DNA of 11,520 bases. Source: Candidatus Woesearchaeota archaeon CG07_land_8_20_14_0_80_44_23 (GTDB lineage Archaea; Nanobdellota; Nanobdellia; Woesearchaeales; 0-14-0-80-44-23). The notes under the pieces were generated by a model. The model was not told where the DNA came from, ran no database searches, and saw nothing but the letters and a program-made list of their open reading frames with translations. The DNA lies in assembly GCA_002779235.1 (NCBI GenBank), contig PEXD01000011.1, positions 1 to 11,520 on the forward strand, read 5' to 3'. Shown in pieces: positions 1-6,097 of this stretch. The position numbers were made by a program, and so were the translations under genes. Position 1 is the stretch's first letter; each line of letters opens with the position of its first letter.

Positions 1-9
1 GGTTTTCTT

Positions 10-39
10 GCACAAGAAATGTAATACATTTCTTTGTGC
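10..39. repeat. Imperfect inverted repeat (hairpin 1)
   Basis: GCACAA-GAAATGT at 10-22 is the reverse complement of ACATTTCTTTGTGC at 26-39 apart from one extra base, with only AAT as the loop. This gives a stem of about 13 base pairs with a single bulge. It sits immediately before a second perfect hairpin. It may be a transcribed RNA structure, a terminator of an upstream gene, or part of a small palindromic repeat element. No T-run follows it on the plus strand, so the terminator reading is weak. Confidence 0.6.
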
Positions 40-40
40 T

Positions 41-86
41 AAAAGCGGCTTATCTCCAATCTGAAGATTGGAGTTTTGCCGCTTTT
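41..86. repeat. Two-tier perfect inverted repeat (hairpin 2)
   Basis: The outer arms AAAAGCGGC (41-49) and GCCGCTTTT (78-86) are exact reverse complements. The inner arms CTCCAATC (54-61) and GATTGGAG (66-73) also pair exactly, around a TGAA loop. Between the two stems lies a symmetric 4x4 internal loop (TTAT opposite TTTT). Seventeen base pairs in 46 bases is far more than chance would give. The 3' arm ends in TTTT, so it could act as a terminator. The pairing of two such hairpins back to back looks more like a repeat element or structured RNA. No second copy is visible in the window. Confidence 0.65.
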
Positions 87-342
87 CTGCATAATTCTCG
101 GGCTTCACCCCTATCTTCCTTTCTTATCTCCCTGGGTTGAATACTTTGATTCCAGGCAGAAGATAACAGGAGTTAATATCCTTGCAGAGGGGATTCCCTT
201 TCAGGCAGAAGGCGAATATTTTGGAAAGAGCCCAGCAAACTTTTCCATAATCCCTGGAGCCATAGATGCAATCTACAAGAGGAAATCAGATTTAAGCTCT
301 AAAGAATCTGTTCAGCAGGCAATAGTAAAGTTTAAATACTAA
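76..342 (+). CDS. Short unidentified reading frame, probable C-terminal remnant
   Basis: The frame is open from 43 (after stops at 22-24 and 40-42) to TAA at 340-342. It contains no in-frame ATG or GTG; the only start-like codon is TTG at 76, lying inside the downstream arm of hairpin 2. From about base 95 onward the translation looks like real protein: a Trp, mixed charged and aromatic residues, archaeal-style AGG/ATA/AAG codons, and a basic tail ending in KFKY. I do not recognise the family. The headless frame beginning exactly at the hairpins suggests the 3' end of a gene whose front was lost or displaced when the palindromic element arrived. A genuine small gene started from TTG is possible, but the GGAG at 70-73 is only 2 bases away, too close for a good ribosome site. 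Confidence 0.35.
   Translation: MPLFCIILGLHPYLPFLSPWVEYFDSRQKITGVNILAEGIPFQAEGEYFGKSPANFSIIPGAIDAIYKRKSDLSSKESVQQAIVKFKY
331..338 (+). promoter_or_regulatory. Possible TATA box for the pilin gene
   Basis: TTTAAATA overlaps the end of the preceding reading frame and lies about 78 bases before the pilin ATG. This would predict a leader of roughly 50 bases that includes the Shine-Dalgarno site. A less TATA-like AT-rich stretch at 344-360 is an alternative. Assigned on motif resemblance and AT-richness only. Confidence 0.3.
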
Positions 343-401
343 AATGATTTATTTTGTATACTAACATAGTTTTTTGTAAGTATGTTGAAAAGAAAAAACA
401 T

Positions 402-409
402 GAGGTGAT
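402..409 (+). promoter_or_regulatory. Strong Shine-Dalgarno site of the pilin
   Basis: GAGGTGAT sits 3 bases before the ATG at 413 and is almost the full complement of the 3' end of archaeal 16S rRNA. It is the strongest ribosome site in the window. It contrasts with the leaderless-looking starts of the minus-strand pilus genes, which fits a major structural protein made in large amounts. Confidence 0.7.
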
Positions 410-412
410 TTA

Positions 413-853
413 ATGAAAAAGGCACAAGCAGCAATGGAGTTCTTGATGACTTACGGATGGGCAATACTTGTGGTGCTCGTAGCAATAGCGGCACTGGCCT
501 ATTTCGGAGTCCTGAACCCGGGAAAGTTCCTGCCTAAGAGCTGCACAATAGGAGCTGGGATTGCGTGCACAGATTTCAAAGTTATGGCAGACGGCTCGGC
601 GACCATAATAGTTAGAAATGGACTTGGCTCTAACATAGAGAGTGTATCAATGACTCTAGGAGGAGTAGTAGCAACTACTGATCCAGCGACTATTACTGAC
701 GGAAATACAGCTACATATGTGTGGGCTGCTGCAAGCCTACCGATTGGAACTGCGGGCTCAAAGTATAAGGCAGACATAGTGTTTACATACACAGCGGAAG
801 GCAGCACCTTGTCACATTCAGAAACAGGAAGCTTAACAACAAAGTATGAGTAA
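413..853 (+). CDS. Class III signal-peptide type IV pilin (probable major pilin)
   Basis: This is a 146-residue prepilin. A three-residue basic leader ends in KKA, followed by the class III motif QAAME (Gln +1, Glu +5, residues 5-9) and a hydrophobic alpha-1 segment to about residue 33 containing MTYGWAILVV. That start is characteristic of pilins in DPANN archaea. Cleavage is expected between Ala4 and Gln5 by the peptidase encoded at 10989. The remainder (37-146) is a beta-rich Thr/Ser/Ala globular head with a cysteine pair, Cys44 and Cys52, likely disulfide bonded. The gene stands alone, convergent with the assembly genes, behind the strongest ribosome site seen here. This suggests it is the abundant subunit, while the pilin-like proteins at 8847-10195 are minor ones. 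The family assignment is firm; major-pilin status is inferred. Confidence 0.9.
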   Translation: MKKAQAAMEFLMTYGWAILVVLVAIAALAYFGVLNPGKFLPKSCTIGAGIACTDFKVMADGSATIIVRNGLGSNIESVSMTLGGVVATTDPATITDGNTATYVWAAASLPIGTAGSKYKADIVFTYTAEGSTLSHSETGSLTTKYE

Positions 854-933
854 ATTTTATTTTTAATTTATTTCTTTAATTTTCTTAATTCAACTTTTAT
901 TTGTAATTTTATTTACAATTAATTCTATTTGTC
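854..933. terminator. Convergent AT-rich termination region
   Basis: Right after the pilin stop the plus strand has repeated T-runs (TTTT, TTTTT, TTTT, TTTT), the usual archaeal intrinsic terminator signal. Within the region TTGTAA (901-906) and TTACAA (913-918) form a 6-bp hairpin with a 6-base loop. The platform gene on the opposite strand ends at 934, so this 80-base spacer separates two converging transcripts. The T-runs favour termination of the pilin transcript. The minus strand is T-poor here, so termination in that direction is less clear. Confidence 0.55.
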
Positions 934-2028
934 TCAAAAGAATGAGGTGAATAGTCCCCTCAGCGCAGCTGAGAGCAGCAGGAAAAGCGCTATTGCAGTT
1001 ATAACATATACGAACATCGTCTTTACCCCGTTCCTTGCGTCGCCGCTCCTTATTATCGATACAATCATTGATGAGAAAAATGCTGTGACTGCAAGGCTGA
1101 GCATTGAGAAAAGCCTGAACTCTAATGGCGTTATTACAATCTGCGAAAAAGCAATAGGCATTGCACCTGCAACTTCTCCAGTAGGCATCTCAAGAGTGGA
1201 TGAGAGCTTCGTTACGACAATCAGGAGCTGGTAGGAAAGCGCCATCAGGAGCGGAGCGGCAAAAAGCGTTGCTGCGCTTATGAATATCACATAAGTTGAA
1301 ACATTTGCAGCCATCTCTCTCATCATAAGCTGGTTCTCCTTTATGTTTGAGGAAATCCTGGATAAGAGAGGCCCCATCTCTCCTCCTGCGTTAAGCCCCT
1401 CAATTATCAGGCTGACCGAGCTCTGAAGCACCTTTGACTCATACTTGTCCGCAAATTTCCTGAGGGATTCTTCAATGGATGTCCCGCTTAAGGTTTCCTT
1501 CGCAACTGCCTCTATCTCTTTCGCAAGTATGCCAAACCTGGGCCTTATGGCGAACCATAATGCCTTGTCAAGCGTCATTCCCGCATGCATGTTGGAGCCT
1601 GTGAGCTGAAGAAAGTCTGCAAGCACCGCCTCTATCTCATTCTTCCTCCTGAACATCCTCAGGTCAAGGAACACAAAAACAATTAGGAGGGACAGAAGGT
1701 ATACAAGGGCGAGCACAACGAGAAAAACAAGCCCTAAAACAAGAAGTGCAGTGGATATCGCGCTGGCATTTGAAACCACGTAAAAGGTATAGAGTATAGC
1801 AGTGATGAATGCAATGAAGAGCGCAATTGACCTTATCCTCTTTTTTACATCATCCGGCTCTGTCTCATATCCGCATTTCTGCAGGTAATACTTGAGAAGC
1901 CGGCGCCTCACTTTCTGCTCCTGCATAACCTGCTTGTGCTGCCTTATCTTCTTCTCAAGCTCGAGAAGCTTCCTGTCGCGGGCTTCCCTGCGCTTCTCGG
2001 GCGCCGGCTTTTTGGGAGGGGCTTTCAT
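934..2028 (-). CDS. GspF/TadC-family pilus platform protein, with basic N-terminal extension
   Basis: This 364-residue inner-membrane platform protein is the second of two tandem ones. Residues 1-65 form a strongly charged, lysine/arginine-rich helical extension. Predicted membrane segments lie at about 67-85 and 92-120, then a cytoplasmic T2SSF domain at about 130-240 with the family's Gly-rich turn (LNAGGEMGPLLSRI, 212-225). Further hydrophobic segments are at about 245-272, 303-327 and 336-357. In type II secretion/Tad/archaellum machines this domain couples the ATPase to pilin extraction. The ATG overlaps the stop of the upstream platform gene (ATGA, 2025-2028) and is preceded by GGTGGGG, indicating translational coupling. 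Last gene of the ATPase-platform module. The split into two platform proteins matches Tad/Epd-like systems rather than a single archaellum FlaJ. Confidence 0.9.
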   Translation of the reverse strand: MKAPPKKPAPEKRREARDRKLLELEKKIRQHKQVMQEQKVRRRLLKYYLQKCGYETEPDDVKKRIRSIALFIAFITAILYTFYVVSNASAISTALLVLGLVFLVVLALVYLLSLLIVFVFLDLRMFRRKNEIEAVLADFLQLTGSNMHAGMTLDKALWFAIRPRFGILAKEIEAVAKETLSGTSIEESLRKFADKYESKVLQSSVSLIIEGLNAGGEMGPLLSRISSNIKENQLMMREMAANVSTYVIFISAATLFAAPLLMALSYQLLIVVTKLSSTLEMPTGEVAGAMPIAFSQIVITPLEFRLFSMLSLAVTAFFSSMIVSIIRSGDARNGVKTMFVYVITAIALFLLLSAALRGLFTSFF

Positions 2029-2837
2029 GTCCCCACCGCCGGCCTTGACGACCTTATTATTGACATGAACATGAACTGCATGAATGCTATGAAAAACAGA
2101 ATCACCATGAGTATATTGAAATCAATGGGTATTGCCATCAGCGTTGACAGCACTATCAGCATTGTAATTCCAAGGGTGGGAAGTATTATCGCGATTATCA
2201 TGTAAAACATGGCCATTGGATTGAGCTTCCTGCCGTATTCAGTTATCTCAATCTGCTGCTCCTTGACTATCTGCTCCACCACTGACTTCAGGCTTTTTGA
2301 GGTGTCTGCTCCTGTCCTCAGAGAGTTCAGGAGCTGCCAGAGCATCTTTATCAGGTCATCTGAAGGCGTCAGCTCCACTTCCTGGTTTATTGCATCCTCA
2401 AGTGATGTTCCAAGGTCAACCTCCTTTATGATGTGGCGCATGTATTTCCCTATCGCTTCATAGTTCTTTGCAACTCCCACAAGCGCAGTGTAGATGTCGA
2501 TTCCCGACTCAAGCTCCACCATCAGGAACCTTCCTGCAAAAATTATCTCCCTGCTTATTTTTGCGTTTTCCTTCTTCACCTTGACGTCAGGCGAGTGCAT
2601 GAAAAAATAGAAGAATATGAGAAAGATGAGGGGTATTGCCGCGAGGATTATAGGAGAAACGCTGAAGGTCTTTACAAAAACAAGGAGTATGAATGAGAGC
2701 CCTGTGGTCATCATCAGGGCTGTCAAAATGGTTTTTCCAAGGAATTCCTCAGGGGTTTCAGGCATTCCCGCCTGCTTCAGCTTCAGCCCTAGCTCAGGAT
2801 ATTTTCTTACAATCCTGTGAACAAAAGCGTTTGCCAT
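2025..2837 (-). CDS. GspF/TadC-family pilus platform protein
   Basis: A 270-residue platform protein. After a short amphipathic N-terminus (residues 1-30) there are two membrane segments (about 35-56 and 59-80). A cytoplasmic T2SSF domain follows (about 97-200, with FLMVELESGIDIYTAL early and LRTGADTSKSLKSV late, the typical helix-turn-helix repeats). Two C-terminal membrane segments lie at about 207-231 and 240-262. It follows the ATPase gene by 12 bases and overlaps the next platform gene by 4, so the three are one translational unit. Probably the TadB/TadC-like partner that contacts the ATPase hexamer. Which of the two proteins corresponds to TadB and which to TadC cannot be settled by eye. 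Confidence 0.9.
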   Translation of the reverse strand: MANAFVHRIVRKYPELGLKLKQAGMPETPEEFLGKTILTALMMTTGLSFILLVFVKTFSVSPIILAAIPLIFLIFFYFFMHSPDVKVKKENAKISREIIFAGRFLMVELESGIDIYTALVGVAKNYEAIGKYMRHIIKEVDLGTSLEDAINQEVELTPSDDLIKMLWQLLNSLRTGADTSKSLKSVVEQIVKEQQIEITEYGRKLNPMAMFYMIIAIILPTLGITMLIVLSTLMAIPIDFNILMVILFFIAFMQFMFMSIIRSSRPAVGT

Positions 2838-2849
2838 TCTCTGCCGTTC

Positions 2850-4424
2850 TTAGATGAAGTTTTTGTTTGCCCTGACATAGCGCATGAGGTTTTCCTTGTT
2901 TGTGTAATACTCCGCCATCACCCTGCCAACCCCGTCAACTGTCTTTATCTGCTGCTGCACAAGCCAGTTGAGTATCACTTCCTTTTCCTTAAGGTCTTCC
3001 TCTATCTCCTGGCTGGTCATGCCTGTGAAGAGCTGTATTGTTCCCATTAGGCTTACTGACTTGTTTATCTGGTTCATCACGTCCTTCCTCACGTCAAGCT
3101 GCATCAGAAGATTGGGGGATGCGTCAGGGAGTATCTCCGCGAGCTGGAATGTCCTCCTGAGCCCCGTTCTCCTGTTCCTGTACTGGACCAGCACCAGGGA
3201 TATTGCAGGAAGCATTGACTTAGGAGTGTTGATTGGCGGGTTGGTGAGCCTTGTGATTGTTTCTGAAATGCTGTTGGCGTGCACAGTGGCGTAGACGCTG
3301 TGCCCTGTGTGAATTGCCTCGAAGAGCACCTCTGCCTCTGCCTGCCTCCTGATTTCGCCTACAAGCATCCTGTCGGGCCTCATCCTCAGCGAATTCACAA
3401 GAAGGTCAAGCATTGAAATCTCGCCCTTGCCCTCGGGATTCGGGAGCCTTGTAAGCAGGGGCACCCAGTGGAGAAACTTCGGAAGCTGCAGCTCCCTGGT
3501 GTCCTCTATTGAAATTACCCTCTGGTTTGGGGGTATGAAAGCTGCCACAACGTTTAGCGTTGAGGTCTTTCCAGAGGCGGTTCCTCCTGTTATCAGCATT
3601 GAAAGCTCGTACTGCATCGCGAGCCAGACAACAGACGCGACATTCACAGTTATTGTCTTGTTCTCAAGAAAGCTTGTGATTGTCCAAGGGTCAGACGCAA
3701 ACTTCCTCAGGGTTATGGTGTTTCCTCTTGATGAGATGGGCATCAGAGTGCAATTTGCCCTGTCTCCTGTTCCCAGATGGGCGTCAAGAAGGGGAGTTAG
3801 GATGCTTATCTGCCTTCCAACCTTCCTTCCTATCTGTGCTGCATACTGCTTTATCTGCTCCTCATTCTCGACTTTTATGTTTGTCTTAAGCCAGCCGAAT
3901 TTCTTGTGGTATACCCAGGCGGGCTCCTCTGCGCTGTTGATAACTACCTCCTCAAGCTGGTTGTCATCCATCAGGATTTCTATGCTTCCCATGCCAAGGC
4001 TTCTCTGGATGAGGTATGCTATCATGAACTCCTTGTCCTTTTCAGTGGCATCAGAGAAATAGCGGTTGACAAGGGCTTTTATGGATTCCTTGAATCTCTG
4101 CTCAACAAGGTCTTCCTTCTTCACGTCAGTCATTTCGCTTATTCCAAGGTCTACTTTTTCAACAAGCTCTTTTCTTATTTTCTCAAGAATTATCTGGGTG
4201 TTTGAGCTTATTGTTGAAATGGACACCTGGTATACCGGGACGAACTCGCCCTCCTTCCTGCCTATTGTTATGTCTATTGGAATGCCGTCTGAAAGAAATG
4301 AGTATTTCGCAAACTGCTCATTCCCGCTTTTTTTTGCGGGAATTTTCTCCTGTTCCAGCTGCTGCCTTGGATGCTTCCTCAGCTGCTTCTTGCCCCTATT
4401 CCTGAGCTTGCGAGCCCTTTCCAT
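2850..4424 (-). CDS. Type II/IV secretion (GspE/TadA/VirB11-type) pilus assembly ATPase
   Basis: Cytosolic motor ATPase that powers pilus extension; about 524 residues, normal for archaeal members. Numbering here is from the GTG one codon upstream. A lysine/arginine-rich tail (1-40) precedes the N-terminal domain (about 45-260). The RecA-like core shows Walker A GGTASGKTST (281-290, Lys287), the Asp box SIEDTREL (306-313), Walker B RMLVGEIR (353-360) and a His box HTGHSVYATVHANS (373-386). All motifs are intact, so it should be active. Codons GTG (4427) and ATG (4424) are adjacent; I prefer ATG because GGGG lies immediately before the GTG and would serve the ATG better. It heads a three-gene unit with both platform proteins and has an AT-rich promoter-like region just upstream. 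An archaellum FlaI is less likely given the split platform and class III pilins. Confidence 0.93.
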   Translation of the reverse strand: MERARKLRNRGKKQLRKHPRQQLEQEKIPAKKSGNEQFAKYSFLSDGIPIDITIGRKEGEFVPVYQVSISTISSNTQIILEKIRKELVEKVDLGISEMTDVKKEDLVEQRFKESIKALVNRYFSDATEKDKEFMIAYLIQRSLGMGSIEILMDDNQLEEVVINSAEEPAWVYHKKFGWLKTNIKVENEEQIKQYAAQIGRKVGRQISILTPLLDAHLGTGDRANCTLMPISSRGNTITLRKFASDPWTITSFLENKTITVNVASVVWLAMQYELSMLITGGTASGKTSTLNVVAAFIPPNQRVISIEDTRELQLPKFLHWVPLLTRLPNPEGKGEISMLDLLVNSLRMRPDRMLVGEIRRQAEAEVLFEAIHTGHSVYATVHANSISETITRLTNPPINTPKSMLPAISLVLVQYRNRRTGLRRTFQLAEILPDASPNLLMQLDVRKDVMNQINKSVSLMGTIQLFTGMTSQEIEEDLKEKEVILNWLVQQQIKTVDGVGRVMAEYYTNKENLMRYVRANKNFI

Positions 4425-4440
4425 CACCCCTTTTTTACAT

Positions 4441-4470
4441 TAAGTTAAAAATATAATTTTATATATAATT
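4441..4470 (-). promoter_or_regulatory. AT-rich promoter region for the ATPase-platform module
   Basis: This 30-base stretch is almost pure A/T and on the minus strand contains TATATATAA-like and TATATTTTT elements between about 4447 and 4468. These lie 25-40 bases before the ATPase start, the right distance for an archaeal TATA box with a short leader. It fills nearly the whole gap after the winged-helix gene, so it may also hold that gene's terminator. The placement suggests the motor and platform genes can be transcribed independently of the pilin module. Confidence 0.5.
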
Positions 4471-5064
4471 TTATATTTTGATAAGCTTTCGCAGGGATAT
4501 TATTTCTGATTCAACTGATAATTTCTTCTTGTGAAGAGCCAGGAACTGCTTCTCCAATTCCTTCACTCTCTTGTCCTTTGAGCCCGGCATTATGTTTATC
4601 AGCTCTGCCTTTCTCATGAGGGATGCCATGCTCTTCTTTATCTCTGCCTCCTCTTTCAGAAGGCGCTCAATCATTGAGATAATCTCATTCCTTTCCTTGA
4701 ATATCTTGTCAATCTCCCTTTTTATCCTGATTGTTGCCTGCTGGTCGCTTTCAATCTCAGAAAGCACTGACCTTATCCTGGACTTCACGCTCTCATAAGG
4801 GCTCAGCGGCCTTGTAGGTTTTGGCTTTGCCGCCTCACTGCCAGCCCCTGCCTTTTTTTGCGGCTGCAGCGAGCTGTTGATAAGGAACTGCTTTGTGAAC
4901 CTGTATTCTATTGAGAGTATGCCGCTGTCCTCAAGGGATTCTGCGAGCGACTGCACTGTTTTCTGGTCAAGCCCAAGAATCTTGGCTGCTGCATCTATTG
5001 AAACTGCTTTCTTTTCCCTCACAAGCGCAACCAGCTTGTCCACGTCAGTTTTTATCTCAGGCAT
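4471..5064 (-). CDS. Winged-helix plus coiled-coil protein of the pilus locus
   Basis: A 197-residue cytosolic protein with no signal peptide or membrane segment. Residues 1-60 look like a winged-helix/MarR-like fold: a helix (KLVALVREK), then SIDAAAKILGLDQKTVQSLAESLEDSGI resembling a helix-turn-helix, then a short beta wing (LSIEYRFTKQFLI). Residues 66-88 are a Pro/Lys/Ala-rich linker. Residues 90-197 are almost entirely charged heptad-like helix, a long coiled coil. It sits between the exported tip proteins and the motor ATPase and has its own TATA box. It could be a cytosolic scaffold or regulator of the motor, functionally like the coiled-coil FlaC/D/E proteins of archaella, or a DNA-binding regulator of pilus genes. 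The fold calls are by eye; the role is unknown. Confidence 0.75.
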   Translation of the reverse strand: MPEIKTDVDKLVALVREKKAVSIDAAAKILGLDQKTVQSLAESLEDSGILSIEYRFTKQFLINSSLQPQKKAGAGSEAAKPKPTRPLSPYESVKSRIRSVLSEIESDQQATIRIKREIDKIFKERNEIISMIERLLKEEAEIKKSMASLMRKAELINIMPGSKDKRVKELEKQFLALHKKKLSVESEIISLRKLIKI

Positions 5065-5086
5065 CCTTTAAAAAATATCTTGGCAA

Positions 5087-5095
5087 CTTTAAAAA
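5087..5095 (-). promoter_or_regulatory. TATA box for the winged-helix gene
   Basis: On the minus strand TTTTTAAAG is centred about 27 bases before the ATG at 5064. This predicts transcription starting at or next to the start codon, i.e. a leaderless mRNA. The only SD-like bases (AAAGG) abut the ATG and could not work as a normal ribosome site. The gap it occupies (5065-5121) is the longest in the minus-strand pilus locus. Confidence 0.55.
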
Positions 5096-5121
5096 TGTTT
5101 CGACTCGGCATTTTTTTGAAG

Positions 5122-6096
5122 TCAGCATACCCTGCTTATTCCTGTTATCTGGTATTTTGAGGCATGGGAATCGTCGGTGTCAAGCATGAACCAGGACGGA
5201 AGGTCTGGCTCTGCCTTTGAGTTGTCAATGCAGAGGTTTGAGGTTGTCCTTGTCCCGAAATAGATATAATCCACAATGCTCGCGCTCCTTGCAGGTATGC
5301 CCTGCACTGCAAGCTTTGAGACATTCACGAGGCTTTCAATCCCATATGGAGATGGGGAAAGGTTTCCCGCAAGCCTCATCAGAAAGCTGGGCGCAGTTGC
5401 CGAGGCGGTGTAAAGCGAATTGTCCAAATGGTTCAAAAGCACTGCGGTGTTATTTCCTGACACAAAGGCGGTATTCTCGTCCTGCTCTATTGTCTGGGCA
5501 ACCCTGCCGTATGAATTTACTGTGTAGAGAGAGTCCTCAAATCCGGTTATCGATATTGATGAATGGATTGTTTTCTGCCTTGTCCAGGATGCCATGCCTG
5601 TTGTGTCATAGACGAGCATTGTCAGGTTTATGTATAGCTCAACATTCCAGGGGCTCTCCTGCGTTATCTCAAGAGAGTTTACTGTGAAATTTGTCCCTAT
5701 GTTCAGGGATTCTGCCTGGGATTGTATTTTCTGCTCCCAGTCAGAGAAGCTGCTGTCATTGAGCAGCCCTATTGTGTAATTCCCGATGCTCCTGTTAAAG
5801 AATGCCTCCTGAAATGCATCCTCTGTATTATTCAGGTAATTCCCGGTCTGGGAGATGTATTCCTCGAGCCCGAGGAGTGTCCTGAATCCGGAGATGTAAA
5901 GCCCCCTCTCAAGGTCTGAGTCCACATCTTTTATGAAGTCATTCATTGCAAGTATCCTTGAGCTGTCAACAGCCGCCTGCCTTCTCATCTGGTATTTGTT
6001 GTAAAATAATGCGGAAAGCATAAGCGCTGCAACAAGATAGATTGCTATGACTGTGAAGAAGAACCCCTTCCTGTTCCTCATGATTCTGCTTCTCAT
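5122..6096 (-). CDS. Exported single-pass protein of the pilus locus (pseudopilin-like N-terminus)
   Basis: A 324-residue protein. A basic N-terminus (MRSRIMRNRKG) is followed by one hydrophobic segment at about 11-31 (GFFFTVIAIYLVAALMLSAL), then an exported domain. The RKG-FFFT junction resembles a prepilin cleavage site, but there is no Glu at +5. The exported part starts helical and acidic (residues 40-130, FIKDVDSDLERGLYISG), then becomes beta-rich, with a dozen or so N-X-S/T sequons. It has just two cysteines, Cys289 and the terminal residue Cys324, a likely disulfide. The ATG lies one base after the stop of the vWA gene (TAA-A-ATG), so the two are coupled. Proteins with this look recur beside DPANN pilus genes, to my recollection, but I know of no assigned function. 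A role in the minor-pilin/tip complex is inferred. Confidence 0.8.
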   Translation of the reverse strand: MRSRIMRNRKGFFFTVIAIYLVAALMLSALFYNKYQMRRQAAVDSSRILAMNDFIKDVDSDLERGLYISGFRTLLGLEEYISQTGNYLNNTEDAFQEAFFNRSIGNYTIGLLNDSSFSDWEQKIQSQAESLNIGTNFTVNSLEITQESPWNVELYINLTMLVYDTTGMASWTRQKTIHSSISITGFEDSLYTVNSYGRVAQTIEQDENTAFVSGNNTAVLLNHLDNSLYTASATAPSFLMRLAGNLSPSPYGIESLVNVSKLAVQGIPARSASIVDYIYFGTRTTSNLCIDNSKAEPDLPSWFMLDTDDSHASKYQITGISRVC

Positions 6097-6097
6097 T

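Noticed and set aside
41..86. H/ACA-type guide RNA
   Set aside because: The stem-internal loop-stem shape is suggestive, but there is no ACA box after the 3' arm and no kink-turn GA pairs in the TGAA loop, so the call cannot be supported.
929..1234. Plus-strand frame opposite the end of the platform gene, beginning in the terminator region
   Set aside because: Antisense to a well-supported membrane protein gene, and no ribosome site fits. Considered and dropped as a shadow frame.
3427..4062. Long open frame (211 codons) on the plus strand opposite the ATPase
   Set aside because: It lies wholly antisense to a gene with intact Walker A/B motifs, and its translation is low-complexity Ser/Leu/Phe without recognisable motifs. 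It is a shadow of the coding strand.
2850..4424. Archaellum motor (FlaI) rather than pilus ATPase
   Set aside because: No FlaH, FlaF/G or single long FlaJ is present. Two separate TadC-type platform proteins and several class III pilins surround it, which fits a Tad/Epd-like pilus.
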